The notes under the pieces were generated by a model, which saw only the letters and a program-made list of their open reading frames with translations, was not told where the DNA came from and did not search any database. A DNA stretch of 61,230 bases. Source: an uncultured Oscillospiraceae bacterium (GTDB lineage: Bacteria > Bacillota > Clostridia > Oscillospirales > Oscillospiraceae). The stretch's first letter is position 1. Every line of letters begins with the position of its first letter. The position numbers were made by a program, and so were the translations under genes. This document shows positions 26,157-33,115 of the stretch, piece by piece. The stretch covers positions 1-61,230 of the forward strand of contig CATLFX010000011.1 of NCBI GenBank assembly GCA_949935795.1, written 5' to 3'.

Positions 26157-26185
26157 AGGATACCACAGGTTGAGGAGCGATTCAA
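26157..26185 (-). promoter_or_regulatory. Promoter of the transglutaminase-lipoprotein operon
   Basis: On the minus strand TTGAAT (26185-26180) and TATCCT (26162-26157) are 17 bases apart, 40 bases before the ATG. Confidence 0.65.
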
Positions 26186-26195
26186 CAGCCCGAAC

Positions 26196-26212
26196 CTTAA
26201 ACTTAGTTTAAG
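26196..26212. promoter_or_regulatory. Palindromic operator-like site
   Basis: CTTAAACTTAGTTTAAG has perfect 8-base arms around one central base. It lies 10 bases upstream of the -35 box of the transglutaminase operon, a usual place for an activator or repressor site. The protein that binds is not identified. Confidence 0.5.
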
Positions 26213-26257
26213 AAGCGGTATCAAAGCTGTGACAAAGCGTGTGAAAAGGTTACAACA

Positions 26258-26282
26258 GGGCGGCGGGAGAATCCCGCCGCCC
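26258..26282. terminator. GC-rich hairpin at the transposase remnant
   Basis: GGGCGGCGGGA / TCCCGCCGCCC with a 3-base loop abuts the stop codon of the transposase fragment. No T-run is present on either side. Confidence 0.5.
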
Positions 26283-26510
26283 TCAGCCGTCCCGGTTGGT
26301 GGTACGGTATGCCAAAGGCCGGCACTCCGGGCAGATCACGCAGTCATAGTATTCATCATAAACATACTTCCGCCACTCGTGTCCGCCCTTCATCGTCATG
26401 GGGCGTCTTGTAGGCGGAATCCGCCACAATGGTCTCAATTTCCGGGAAAGTCTGTGTCACTTTGTCATAAACATCATCTGTCTGTGAAGAAGATTTAGCG
26501 CCTGGTCTGC
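26283..26510 (-). pseudogene. Decayed IS1182-type transposase fragment
   Basis: Minus-strand translation gives TDDVYDKVTQTFPEIETIVA then DSAYKTPHDDEGR in one frame. After a frameshift near 26385 it gives EWRKYVYDEYYDCVICPECR and PLAYRTTNRDG followed by a stop. These match consecutive parts of IS1182-family transposases (VADAGYKTP, then KYEYVYDEYYDCYICP-type text). Both ends of the gene and a segment at the junction are missing, so this is a non-functional remnant. It fills the gap between the transglutaminase operon and the bile salt hydrolase gene. Confidence 0.7.
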
Positions 26511-26553
26511 GGCTTTTTCACCGAGGGACTCCGGCTTGTCCGCCTGACTCGCC

Positions 26554-27528
26554 TCAGTTCTGAAAACGAATCTGCTCCCCGGTGACCAGCGGATACCGGA
26601 TCAAATCCGTACCGTCCAAGTCTGTCCGGCGCAAGTCCACCGCGCTGATCTGGTGGTTGTTATAAGTGGTGTAGTAGTAAATCCCACGGTCCGCGTTGCA
26701 GCAGGAGGTATAGATGGTGTACTCGTACACGCCGGGCTCCAGCTCACAGCATCCCCGCTGCTGGTCGACGCTGTTCAGGATATGAAAAAACTGGCTGACG
26801 CTCTCCTCCTCCGAGTCCCCGGAGACGGAGTTGAGCCGCACAAACGCCGCGCGGACAAACCTGGACTGGGAGGACAAGTCCCCGGGCAGGCCCAGTCCCC
26901 CCATCCCGCGGCTGTACAGGGCCAGGTCCAGCTGGCTGGAAAAGTTGTTTTGAGGCTGGCGGGGGGATAGGGCCCTATAGTTGTTCAGGTTGAACATCTG
27001 CGCGTCAAAGGGCGGGTTATTGGCCAGCACCCCCGCCGGATTGTCATACACGCGCAGGCCCTCCTTCACCGATTCCACCACGATGGCCCCGTTTTTGTCC
27101 GCGATGATCCAGTGGAGCTGGGCCGCGGGAAGCGCGGCGTTAAAGGCCCCGCCTGTCAGGTTGAGCCGCCCAAGTTGTGCCCGGGCCTCCTCCACCGTGG
27201 CGCAGTGACCGAGAATCCAGGGAATGAACTCAAACGTGTCCACGTTGTCCCGCTCCGGGTGAGCCTCGTGATAGACCGCGTTGCCCACAAAGTTCAGCCC
27301 GGCCATCCCCAATCCCTTCTCGTTCACCGCGTCGTAATACAGGGGATAGCCGTCCGCCACATGGGCCATGCCGATCATGGCGTAGTGCTCCTCCAGTGTC
27401 TCTCCTGTCCGGAATCGGAAGGGATAGTTCCGGGGTGCGGCGGTGACCTCCTCGCCATAGGAGAACTCATAGTCCAGCGTTCTGCCAAAGTAGAAGTCGT
27501 GGGTCCGGTAAGTGGCCGCAGTGCACAT
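26554..27528 (-). CDS. bsh: Bile salt hydrolase (choloylglycine hydrolase)
   Basis: A 324-residue Ntn-hydrolase that deconjugates glycine/taurine bile salts. I start at the ATG at 27528 so that Cys2 becomes the N-terminal nucleophile after Met removal (MCTAAT). The other catalytic positions fit the family: Arg16 and Asp19 in FGRTLDYEFSYGEEV, Asn79 in GMAGLNFVG, Asn170/171 in LANNPPF, and Arg223 in SSQSRFVRAAF. The loop YSRGMGGLGLPGDLSS is typical of true bile salt hydrolases rather than penicillin V acylases. There is no signal peptide, so the enzyme is cytosolic. It is monocistronic with its own promoter. Confidence 0.93.
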   Translation of the reverse strand: MCTAATYRTHDFYFGRTLDYEFSYGEEVTAAPRNYPFRFRTGETLEEHYAMIGMAHVADGYPLYYDAVNEKGLGMAGLNFVGNAVYHEAHPERDNVDTFEFIPWILGHCATVEEARAQLGRLNLTGGAFNAALPAAQLHWIIADKNGAIVVESVKEGLRVYDNPAGVLANNPPFDAQMFNLNNYRALSPRQPQNNFSSQLDLALYSRGMGGLGLPGDLSSQSRFVRAAFVRLNSVSGDSEEESVSQFFHILNSVDQQRGCCELEPGVYEYTIYTSCCNADRGIYYYTTYNNHQISAVDLRRTDLDGTDLIRYPLVTGEQIRFQN

Positions 27529-27569
27529 CAAAATTCCTCCGTTTCACATTGAGTATGGGACTGTCTTTG

Positions 27570-27599
27570 ATTATACTACCATTCTCCGCCGTTAAACAA
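27570..27599 (-). promoter_or_regulatory. Promoter of the bile salt hydrolase gene
   Basis: On the minus strand TTGTTT (27599-27594) and TATAAT (27575-27570) are 18 bases apart, 41 bases before the ATG. Confidence 0.7.
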
Positions 27600-27768
27600 G
27601 TATTTTCCTGCGGCACAAGCTCTATTGCCGGCCGAGCTGGGGCCAAACCCCAGACAAGAACATTTCAGACGCCGCCTTGTCCGAATTCGGCTGTGAAATC
27701 TTCCCTTGAACAGGGTGCCCCAAAACATCAAAACCATGCCAATCAGCCCCGGCGGCTCGGATGCGCGG

Positions 27769-27806
27769 AAAAGCGGCGCCGCCCCGGTACGGGAACAGCG
27801 CCGCCT
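27769..27806 (-). terminator. Terminator after the aldo/keto reductase gene
   Basis: On the minus strand GCGGCGC pairs with GCGCCGC around an inner hairpin and is followed by TTTT. It lies about 50 bases after the reductase stop codon. Nothing else is recognisable between this hairpin and the bsh promoter. Confidence 0.65.
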
Positions 27807-27855
27807 CAAACCGTATGGTTCCTCTTCTGACAATTTATATGGAATGGTCCTTCTG

Positions 27856-28989
27856 TCACATTCCGATCATGGCGCTGAACTGCGCCATCATCTGAGATAT
27901 TTTGATCTGCTGCGGGCAGACCTGTTCACAGCTTCCGCACCCGATGCAGTTGGCGGGCCGCTTCTCCGGAGGCATGCTGCCCACCGCCATAGGGGCGATG
28001 AAGCCGCCGCCGGCGGCTTTATGTTCGTTGTACAGGGCGATCAGCTCCGGGATGGGAAGCCCCTTCGGGCAGTGGCTGGTGCAGTAATGGCAGGCGGTGC
28101 AGGGCAGGCCCGCCGCTTTGGTCTCCTGGTCCACATATGTAACCAGCGTATCGAATTCCTCCCGGCTGAGGGGCGCGGCTGTCTCATAGGTGGCGATATT
28201 TGCCCTGAGCTGCTCCATGGTGGACATGCCGGACAGTACCATGGTCACGCCGGGCACACTTTGCAGGAAGCGGAAGGCCCAGCCGGGGACGGTCTCCTCC
28301 GGGCGCATGGACTCCATAGCGGAGGTCAGCCCCTGGGACGCCTTGGCCAGCTTGCCGCCCCGCAGGGGCTCCATGACCCAGATGGGGATACCGGCCTCGT
28401 TGAGCAGCGCCGCCTTTTCCTGGGCGTTCTGGAAGTGCCAGTCCATGTAGTTGAGCTGCAGCTGGCAGAACTCCATGTGCCCGCCGTAGGCGTCCAGGAA
28501 GCGCCGGACGACCTCCACGCTGCCGTGGGCGGAGAACCCCAGGTGGCGGATGCGTCCGTTTTCCTTCTGCTTCAGCAGGTAGTCCAAAATGCCGTACTTC
28601 GGGTCCAGATAGGCGTCGATATTGCCCTCGTAGACATTGTGGAACAGGTAGAAGTCAAAATAGGGCGTCTGGCATTTCTCCAACTGCCGCTCAAAGATCT
28701 CCTCCACCTTGTCCATGTTGGACAGGTCGTAACCTGGGAATTTTGTGGCCAGGAAATAGCTCTCCCGGGGGTATCTGCTGAGATATTTCCCCGCCGTCAG
28801 CTCCGAATTTCCGTTGTGATACCCCCACGCCGTATCGAAATAATTGATTCCGCTCCGGTAGGCGTAATCAATCATCTCCGCCGCCGCGGCCTCATCCACC
28901 GCGCCGTCGTCCCCGTTCAGTACAGGCAGGCGCATCATGCCCAGCCCCAGGCCGGAAAGCCGCAGGTCCTGAAATTGCTTGTAGATCAT
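27856..28989 (-). CDS. Aldo/keto reductase with ferredoxin domain
   Basis: A 377-residue oxidoreductase. Residues 1 to about 275 form the AKR barrel, with active-site Asp/Tyr (NYFDTAWGYHNGNSE), lysine (LATKFPG) and the histidine of YLFHNVY. The C-terminal part has two cysteine clusters, CTACHYCTSHCPKGLPIP and CIGCGSCEQVCPQQI, predicted to hold two [4Fe-4S] clusters. This fused type is common in gut anaerobes, and its physiological carbonyl substrate is unknown. It lies 26 bases downstream of the MerR gene, probably in one operon. Confidence 0.9.
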   Translation of the reverse strand: MIYKQFQDLRLSGLGLGMMRLPVLNGDDGAVDEAAAAEMIDYAYRSGINYFDTAWGYHNGNSELTAGKYLSRYPRESYFLATKFPGYDLSNMDKVEEIFERQLEKCQTPYFDFYLFHNVYEGNIDAYLDPKYGILDYLLKQKENGRIRHLGFSAHGSVEVVRRFLDAYGGHMEFCQLQLNYMDWHFQNAQEKAALLNEAGIPIWVMEPLRGGKLAKASQGLTSAMESMRPEETVPGWAFRFLQSVPGVTMVLSGMSTMEQLRANIATYETAAPLSREEFDTLVTYVDQETKAAGLPCTACHYCTSHCPKGLPIPELIALYNEHKAAGGGFIAPMAVGSMPPEKRPANCIGCGSCEQVCPQQIKISQMMAQFSAMIGM

Positions 28990-29015
28990 TGCTGAACTCC
29001 TCCTGTCGTTTTATT

Positions 29016-29465
29016 TTAAGATGTTTTTTCTTCTGAACCGGTATCTGTCCGGCATTCAAAGCTCCCTGTTTCCAAATTGAATGAAAAGTTCCTGTCCCAG
29101 GTCAATTTTCCCGTCTCCACGGCGGATTCGTACCGCTCTATTTTATACTCCAGGCGTTCCAGCTCCCGACGGCACGTCTCAATCTGCGCGAGCAGCCCCA
29201 CGCGCACCTCCTTGAGCAGATCCCGCCGGGCGGGGAATGTCCCGTCCCCCTGCCGGCACAGCGCGACATACTCGGCGATCCTCTCCACGGGGACGCCGGC
29301 GCCGCGCATGCAGATGGCGTTTTCCACCCAGCTAATATCCTGCTCCATGTAATTTCGGATACCCTTTCCCGTCCGTGTGACGGACGGGATGGCCCCCACC
29401 CGCTCGTAATATCTGAGCGTGTCCGGGGCGATATGGTATTTGTCGCAGACTTCCTTGATGGTCAT
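29016..29465 (-). CDS. MerR-family transcriptional regulator
   Basis: A 149-residue regulator with the N-terminal MerR helix-turn-helix and wing (MTIKEVCDKYHIAPDTLRYYERVGAIP-type text) and a long coiled-coil dimerisation helix (about residues 80-120). There is no cysteine cluster for metal binding. It resembles the AdhR/NmlR group, which respond to aldehydes and electrophiles and often pair with a reductase, as here. I start at the ATG at 29465 after GGGGGG. Its own promoter has the MerR architecture, so it likely controls itself and the reductase. Confidence 0.88.
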   Translation of the reverse strand: MTIKEVCDKYHIAPDTLRYYERVGAIPSVTRTGKGIRNYMEQDISWVENAICMRGAGVPVERIAEYVALCRQGDGTFPARRDLLKEVRVGLLAQIETCRRELERLEYKIERYESAVETGKLTWDRNFSFNLETGSFECRTDTGSEEKTS

Positions 29466-29497
29466 AGCAGTCCCCCCCAATAAAACGGTGCGGCTTC

Positions 29498-29528
29498 ATT
29501 ATACAAGCTGGAGTTCACTCCAAGTCAA
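29498..29528 (-). promoter_or_regulatory. MerR-type promoter with 19-bp spacer
   Basis: On the minus strand TTGACT (29528-29523) and TATAAT (29503-29498) are 19 bases apart. The long spacer contains the dyad TGGAGTGAACTCCA. The overlong spacer with a centred palindrome is diagnostic of MerR-regulated promoters, and the GGAGT-N2-ACTCC core matches sites known for the AdhR/NmlR group. Confidence 0.88.
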
Positions 29529-29576
29529 GAGGTTTTTTATCATTTTCAGTATAAACCGTCTATTCAATGTAGAAAA

Positions 29577-29602
29577 GGGGCCGGGGATCATTCCCCAGCC
29601 CC
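29577..29602 (-). terminator. Terminator after XRE gene 1
   Basis: On the minus strand GGGGCTGGGGA pairs with TCCCCGGCCCC around a 4-base loop, followed by TTTTC. It lies about 45 bases after the XRE gene stop. Confidence 0.75.
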
Positions 29603-29647
29603 GCTGTTTATATTTTGTGGATAGGTAACACATGGAGCCGCTCCGCC

Positions 29648-29983
29648 TCATTTGCCGGCTTTCTCCAGTATTTTTCGGAAATGGAGGAGCACCTCTTCCT
29701 GGTCGTCGGCGGAGAGCGTCTGAAACCAATCGATGGATTTTAGAATGTGCTGTATGAGGTCAACTTTTTCCGGCATATGATCGTCCCCTACCAAGCTATC
29801 CAGAGGAAGGCCCAAAGCGTCGGAGATGCGTATGGCCGTATCCAGCGTAGTGTGCCCGTTGAGCCGAATGGATTGCAGCGTAGATTTTGGAATATCGGCT
29901 GCTTTGGCAAATTCCGCAAGAGACTGGCCATGTATCCTTCGGATAGCCTCCAGGTTCCGTGCAAATGTTTTTTGCTTGTCCAA
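29648..29983 (-). CDS. XRE-family regulator, copy 1
   Basis: A 111-residue protein with an N-terminal helix-turn-helix (FAKAADIPKSTLQSIRLNG, then HTTLDTAIRISDALGLPLD) and a C-terminal helical part, probably for dimerisation. It is a close paralogue of the protein at 30631. Both share the TTG start with the same leader (AGGAGGGAT-N-CTG-TTG). The ATG six bases earlier at 29989 directly abuts the ribosome site, so the TTG at 29983 is preferred. Unlike copy 2 it has no Spo0A_C partner. Confidence 0.83.
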   Translation of the reverse strand: MDKQKTFARNLEAIRRIHGQSLAEFAKAADIPKSTLQSIRLNGHTTLDTAIRISDALGLPLDSLVGDDHMPEKVDLIQHILKSIDWFQTLSADDQEEVLLHFRKILEKAGK

Positions 29984-30122
29984 CAGCATCCCTCCTCGCC
30001 CTTATGGCATTAAGGATAGTGGAATCCTGTCGGGCGGAAAAACAGGAATGTTTGCGGATACCCCCGTGATGTAAGGAGACGGTGGGGCTCCCTTTCCAGT
30101 TTCAAAAATATACTTTGTTTTG

Positions 30123-30151
30123 ATTATCCTATAAGATTATTGTGATGTCAA
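30123..30151 (-). promoter_or_regulatory. Promoter of XRE gene 1
   Basis: On the minus strand TTGACA (30151-30146) and GATAAT (30128-30123) are 17 bases apart, about 135 bases before the start codon. The AT-rich stretch around it (30100-30180) contrasts with the GC-rich surroundings. The rest of the gap to 30268 shows nothing else. Confidence 0.7.
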
Positions 30152-30268
30152 GCAGAAAAGTATTTTTAAGCGGCATAAAATTTTTGCGAGAGCGCACGCC
30201 CATGGGGGGACATGGAGGCGGCGGGCTGGTCCAGAAGCGGCTGGGCCGCCGTCCCGCCTCCGCCCGGT

Positions 30269-30634
30269 TCAGCGCGTCATGGAACGGTTCGGCGGGGCCC
30301 CGTCCGCCCAGAGCCCGGAGAGAATGGACAGGAACTGACTGTTGGTAGGTCTGCGGGAGAGGCGGAACCCGGCCAGCTCTTCCAGCAGCAGCGGGTCGTG
30401 CTTCCATGCCGCTGTGACCACCGTGCGTATATTGCGCTCCACGGCGGTCCAGGTGGTGCCATACCGCCCGGCCACGGCCGGGTAGAGCAGCTTGGTAACC
30501 AGGTGGAGGCGGTCCGGGTCCGTGATGGACAGCTGGACGGCAAATGCCGTCTGCGGAAAGCCGTTGTATGCCGCGGAGACGCCCAGACAGCGCAGCAGCC
30601 GCTGGATATCCTGTGTGTAATCATTCGGGCTCAT
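30269..30634 (-). CDS. Stand-alone Spo0A C-terminal DNA-binding protein
   Basis: A 121-residue protein made only of a Spo0A_C-like domain: DYTQDIQRLLRCLGVSAAYN, the middle TKLLYPAVAGRYGTTWTAVE and VERNIRTVVTAAW, and the final RPTNSQFLSILSGLW. These match the order of the sporulation regulator's DNA-binding domain, including the recognition-helix TTWTAVERNIR. There is no receiver domain, so it cannot be phosphorylated. Its start overlaps the XRE copy 2 stop (ATGA), so the two are translationally coupled. It may compete with Spo0A for its sites or act as cofactor of the XRE protein. Confidence 0.85.
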   Translation of the reverse strand: MSPNDYTQDIQRLLRCLGVSAAYNGFPQTAFAVQLSITDPDRLHLVTKLLYPAVAGRYGTTWTAVERNIRTVVTAAWKHDPLLLEELAGFRLSRRPTNSQFLSILSGLWADGAPPNRSMTR

Positions 30635-30966
30635 TTCTCCACTGCCTCCAGTATCTTTTGAAAATGAAACAGAACTCTTTCCTGCTCTTCGCCAGAGAGC
30701 GCCTGAAACCAGCCGACAGTCTGGAGCATGTACCGCGCCAGGTCCGCCTTTTCCGGCATCTGGGCATCTCCCACCAGGCTGTCCAACGGGAGGTTCAGGG
30801 CACTGGAAATCCGGATGGCGGTGTCCAGCGTTGTGTGTCCACTGAGCCGGATTGACTGCAATGTGGATTTTGGTATGTCCGCCGCCTTGGCGAATTCCGC
30901 GACGGACTGGCCGTTGATCCTTCGGATGGTCTCAAGGTTTTTGGCAAATATCTCATGTTTCTCCAA
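30631..30966 (-). CDS. XRE-family regulator, copy 2
   Basis: A 111-residue helix-turn-helix protein that is nearly the twin of the one at 29648. It shares FAKAADIPKSTLQSIRL then SGHTTLDTAIRIS, and LPLDSLVGD. The TTG at 30966 follows AGGAGGG with 6 bases between. The longer open frame upstream (to 31125) is low-complexity and not conserved in copy 1. It is followed by the coupled Spo0A_C gene. A Spo0A-type box lies about 45 bases upstream of the start. Confidence 0.83.
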   Translation of the reverse strand: MEKHEIFAKNLETIRRINGQSVAEFAKAADIPKSTLQSIRLSGHTTLDTAIRISSALNLPLDSLVGDAQMPEKADLARYMLQTVGWFQALSGEEQERVLFHFQKILEAVEK

Positions 30967-31009
30967 CAGAATCCCTCCTAACCCCTGCCTCATAAGCATA
31001 GCGGAATTC

Positions 31010-31016
31010 TGTCGAA
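31010..31016 (-). promoter_or_regulatory. Spo0A-box-like element before XRE copy 2
   Basis: TGTCGAA, the core of the Spo0A box, sits in GGAATTCTGTCGAATT. The same leader block is partly kept before XRE copy 1 (GGAATCCTGTCGGG at about 30021-30034), showing that promoter and gene were duplicated together. Confidence 0.5.
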
Positions 31017-31130
31017 TTGCGGCGGTCGGGAATTGGCTTTTTCGTGCAGGCTTTCGCACGGCCTGAGCCCAGTCCCCAGGCCGGCGGTTTGCGCCTCCAG
31101 CGCGCCGCGCTCCGTGTTGGAACATTTTTC

Positions 31131-31158
31131 TTGCTTCCCCCGCAGAATATGGTATACT
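31131..31158 (+). promoter_or_regulatory. Promoter of vanRS
   Basis: TTGCTT (31131-31136) and TATACT (31153-31158) are 16 bases apart, about 57 bases before the vanR ATG. None of the 11-bp repeats found before vanG are present here. Confidence 0.6.
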
Positions 31159-31214
31159 TGCTTTGAGTCATGATCTCATTTCTGGAGAATACGCGGCGGA
31201 GGAAGGCGATTGAT

Positions 31215-31913
31215 ATGCCCCAGCACATTTTAGTTGTAGACGATGAGACCGCCATCGCCGACTTGGTGGAGCTCTACCTCTCCAACGAGGGCTTCGCCGT
31301 CCACAAATTTTATAACGCCCTGGATGCCCTGGCCTGTGTGGAGGCCGTCCCGCTGGACCTGGCCATCCTGGATGTAATGCTCCCCGGCATGGACGGCTTC
31401 GCCCTGTGCCGCCGCGTGAGGGAGATGGGAAAATTGTTCCCCATCCTCATGCTCACCGCCAAGGTGGAGGACATGGACAAGATCACTGGCCTGACCCTGG
31501 GGGCGGACGACTATGTCACCAAGCCCTTCAACCCCCTGGAGCTTGTGGCCCGGGTCAAAACCCAGCTGCGGCGGTACACCCGCTATAACCAGGGCGTCCC
31601 CGCCCCGGCGGAGCCGGAGGAATACGACATCCGGGGGCTGCAAATCTCAAAAAACACCCACAAATGCACCCTGTTCGGGGAGGAGCTGTGCCTCACCCCG
31701 CTGGAGTTCTCCATCCTGTGGCATCTCTGCCAGCGGCGGGGCCGGGTGGTGTCCAGCGAGGAGCTGTTTGAGGCGGTGTGGGGCGAGAAATACATGGACA
31801 GCAACAACACCGTCATGAGCCACATCGCCCGGCTGCGGGAGAAGATGCACGAGCCCAGCCGAAAGCCGAAATTCATCAAAACCGTGTGGGGGGTGGGTTA
31901 CACCATTGAATAG
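31215..31913 (+). CDS. vanR: VanR-type response regulator
   Basis: A 232-residue OmpR-family regulator of the vanG-type cluster. The receiver domain has VDDE, phosphorylation site Asp53 (LAILDVMLPGMDG), LMLTAKVED and KPFNP. The winged helix ends KFIKTVWGVGYTIE. GGAGGAAGG precedes the ATG at 31215; the open frame starting at 31170 would include an untranslated leader. It probably binds the 11-bp repeats at 32980-33023 to switch on vanG-vanXY-vanT. Confidence 0.92.
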   Translation: MPQHILVVDDETAIADLVELYLSNEGFAVHKFYNALDALACVEAVPLDLAILDVMLPGMDGFALCRRVREMGKLFPILMLTAKVEDMDKITGLTLGADDYVTKPFNPLELVARVKTQLRRYTRYNQGVPAPAEPEEYDIRGLQISKNTHKCTLFGEELCLTPLEFSILWHLCQRRGRVVSSEELFEAVWGEKYMDSNNTVMSHIARLREKMHEPSRKPKFIKTVWGVGYTIE

Positions 31914-32982
31914 CAGGCGTCTTTCCCGCCAGCTGTGGGCACAGTATATCCTGGCCCTGCTGGGCTGGGCTTTCGCGGTGCTCCTGATGGGCTTTCTCGC
32001 CTGGGGGCTTTGCAGTATGCGCTCCTGGAGCGGAGATGAAGCGCTCTACTCCCTGATCCACTGGATGCACCGGAATGTGGTCCTCATCTACCTCTTGGTG
32101 ACCGCCGTAGGCTGGCTGGCCATCAGCTACTTCTTCATCTCCCGCCCCATGCGGTATCTTGACGCGCTGGCGGACACGGCCTCGGCCCTGGCCCAGCCCA
32201 CCGAGGAACCCATTGTCCTGCCCTCCGCGCTGGAACAGACGGAAAACCAGCTCAATCTGGTCCGGGAAAAGGCCCTGCGGGACGCCATGGCGGCCCGGGA
32301 GGCGGAGCAGCGCAAAAACGACCTCATCGTCTACCTGGCCCACGATTTGAAAACGCCGCTGACCAGCGTCATCGGCTACCTCACCCTCCTGCGGGACGAG
32401 CCGGACCTGTCCCCGGCCTTCCGGGCCCGGTACACCGGGGTGGCCCTGGACAAGGCGGAGCGGCTGGAGGAGCTCATCAACGAGTTTTTTGACATCACCC
32501 GGTTCAACCTGACCCACCTGGAGCTGGAAAAGCGCCCCGTGGACCTGTCCCGGATGCTCCAGCAGGTGGCCAGCGAGTTTGAGCCCCAGTTTGTGGAAAG
32601 CGGCCTCACCTGCGCCCTGGACCTGCCCCCGGCGCTGGAGTACGACTGCGACCCGGACAAGCTGGCCCGGGTGTTCGACAACCTGCTGCGCAACGCCTGC
32701 CGCTACAGCGCGCCGGACACCCAGGTGCGGATTTCCGCCGCCGTGGAGGAACACGCCATCATCCTCACCTTCGCCAATCAGGGGGCCACCATTCCTCCAG
32801 AGAAGCTGGAGCGCATTTTTGAGCAGTTCTTCCGGCTGGACGCCTCCCGCGCCACCCGGACGGGCGGCGCGGGCCTTGGCTTGGCCATAGCCAAGGAGAT
32901 CGTTACCCTCCACGGCGGGACCATCTCGGCCCAGAGCGCGGACGGCGTGACCACCTTTACCGTTACGCTCCCCGCGGCGTAA
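31906..32982 (+). CDS. vanS: VanS-type sensor kinase
   Basis: A 358-residue membrane kinase. TM1 is about residues 14-36, there is a short external loop (about 37-57), TM2 is about 58-79, and a HAMP linker follows. The phospho-acceptor is His146 in YLAHDLKTPLTSVIGYL, the N-box is NLLRNACRYSA, and the G2 box is GGAGLGLAIAKEIV. The wording is that of VanS proteins from vanG-type clusters. The TTG start at 31906 overlaps vanR by 8 bases. It presumably senses glycopeptide or cell-wall stress. Confidence 0.9.
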   Translation: MNSRRLSRQLWAQYILALLGWAFAVLLMGFLAWGLCSMRSWSGDEALYSLIHWMHRNVVLIYLLVTAVGWLAISYFFISRPMRYLDALADTASALAQPTEEPIVLPSALEQTENQLNLVREKALRDAMAAREAEQRKNDLIVYLAHDLKTPLTSVIGYLTLLRDEPDLSPAFRARYTGVALDKAERLEELINEFFDITRFNLTHLELEKRPVDLSRMLQQVASEFEPQFVESGLTCALDLPPALEYDCDPDKLARVFDNLLRNACRYSAPDTQVRISAAVEEHAIILTFANQGATIPPEKLERIFEQFFRLDASRATRTGGAGLGLAIAKEIVTLHGGTISAQSADGVTTFTVTLPAA

Positions 32983-33023
32983 GAAAATCGCAAGAATTTC
33001 GTGGAAGCATTGCAAGCACTTCG
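32980..33023 (+). promoter_or_regulatory. VanR operator: four 11-bp direct repeats
   Basis: Four consecutive 11-mers share the pattern nAAGnAnTTCG: TAAGAAAATCG, CAAGAATTTCG, TGGAAGCATTG and CAAGCACTTCG. They run without gaps from the vanS stop codon to 33023. The exact one-turn phasing and the position before the resistance genes mark this as the VanR binding array. A poor -10-like AAACAT follows at 33037-33042. Confidence 0.8.
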
Positions 33024-33044
33024 CAGGAACCCCTTCAAACATCA

Positions 33045-33087
33045 AGCGCCCCGTTCTGCTACCATTGGAGGTACAGAACGGGGCGCT
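33045..33087 (+). terminator. Long hairpin between vanS and vanG
   Basis: AGCGCCCCGTTCTG pairs with CAGAACGGGGCGCT, continued by an inner TACC/GGTA around a 6-base loop, and is followed by TTTC. It may terminate vanRS transcripts or form a stable 5' structure on the vanG mRNA, since the activated promoter lies immediately upstream. Confidence 0.65.
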
Positions 33088-33115
33088 TTCATTGCCCTTG
33101 AAAGGAGTTTTTTGT

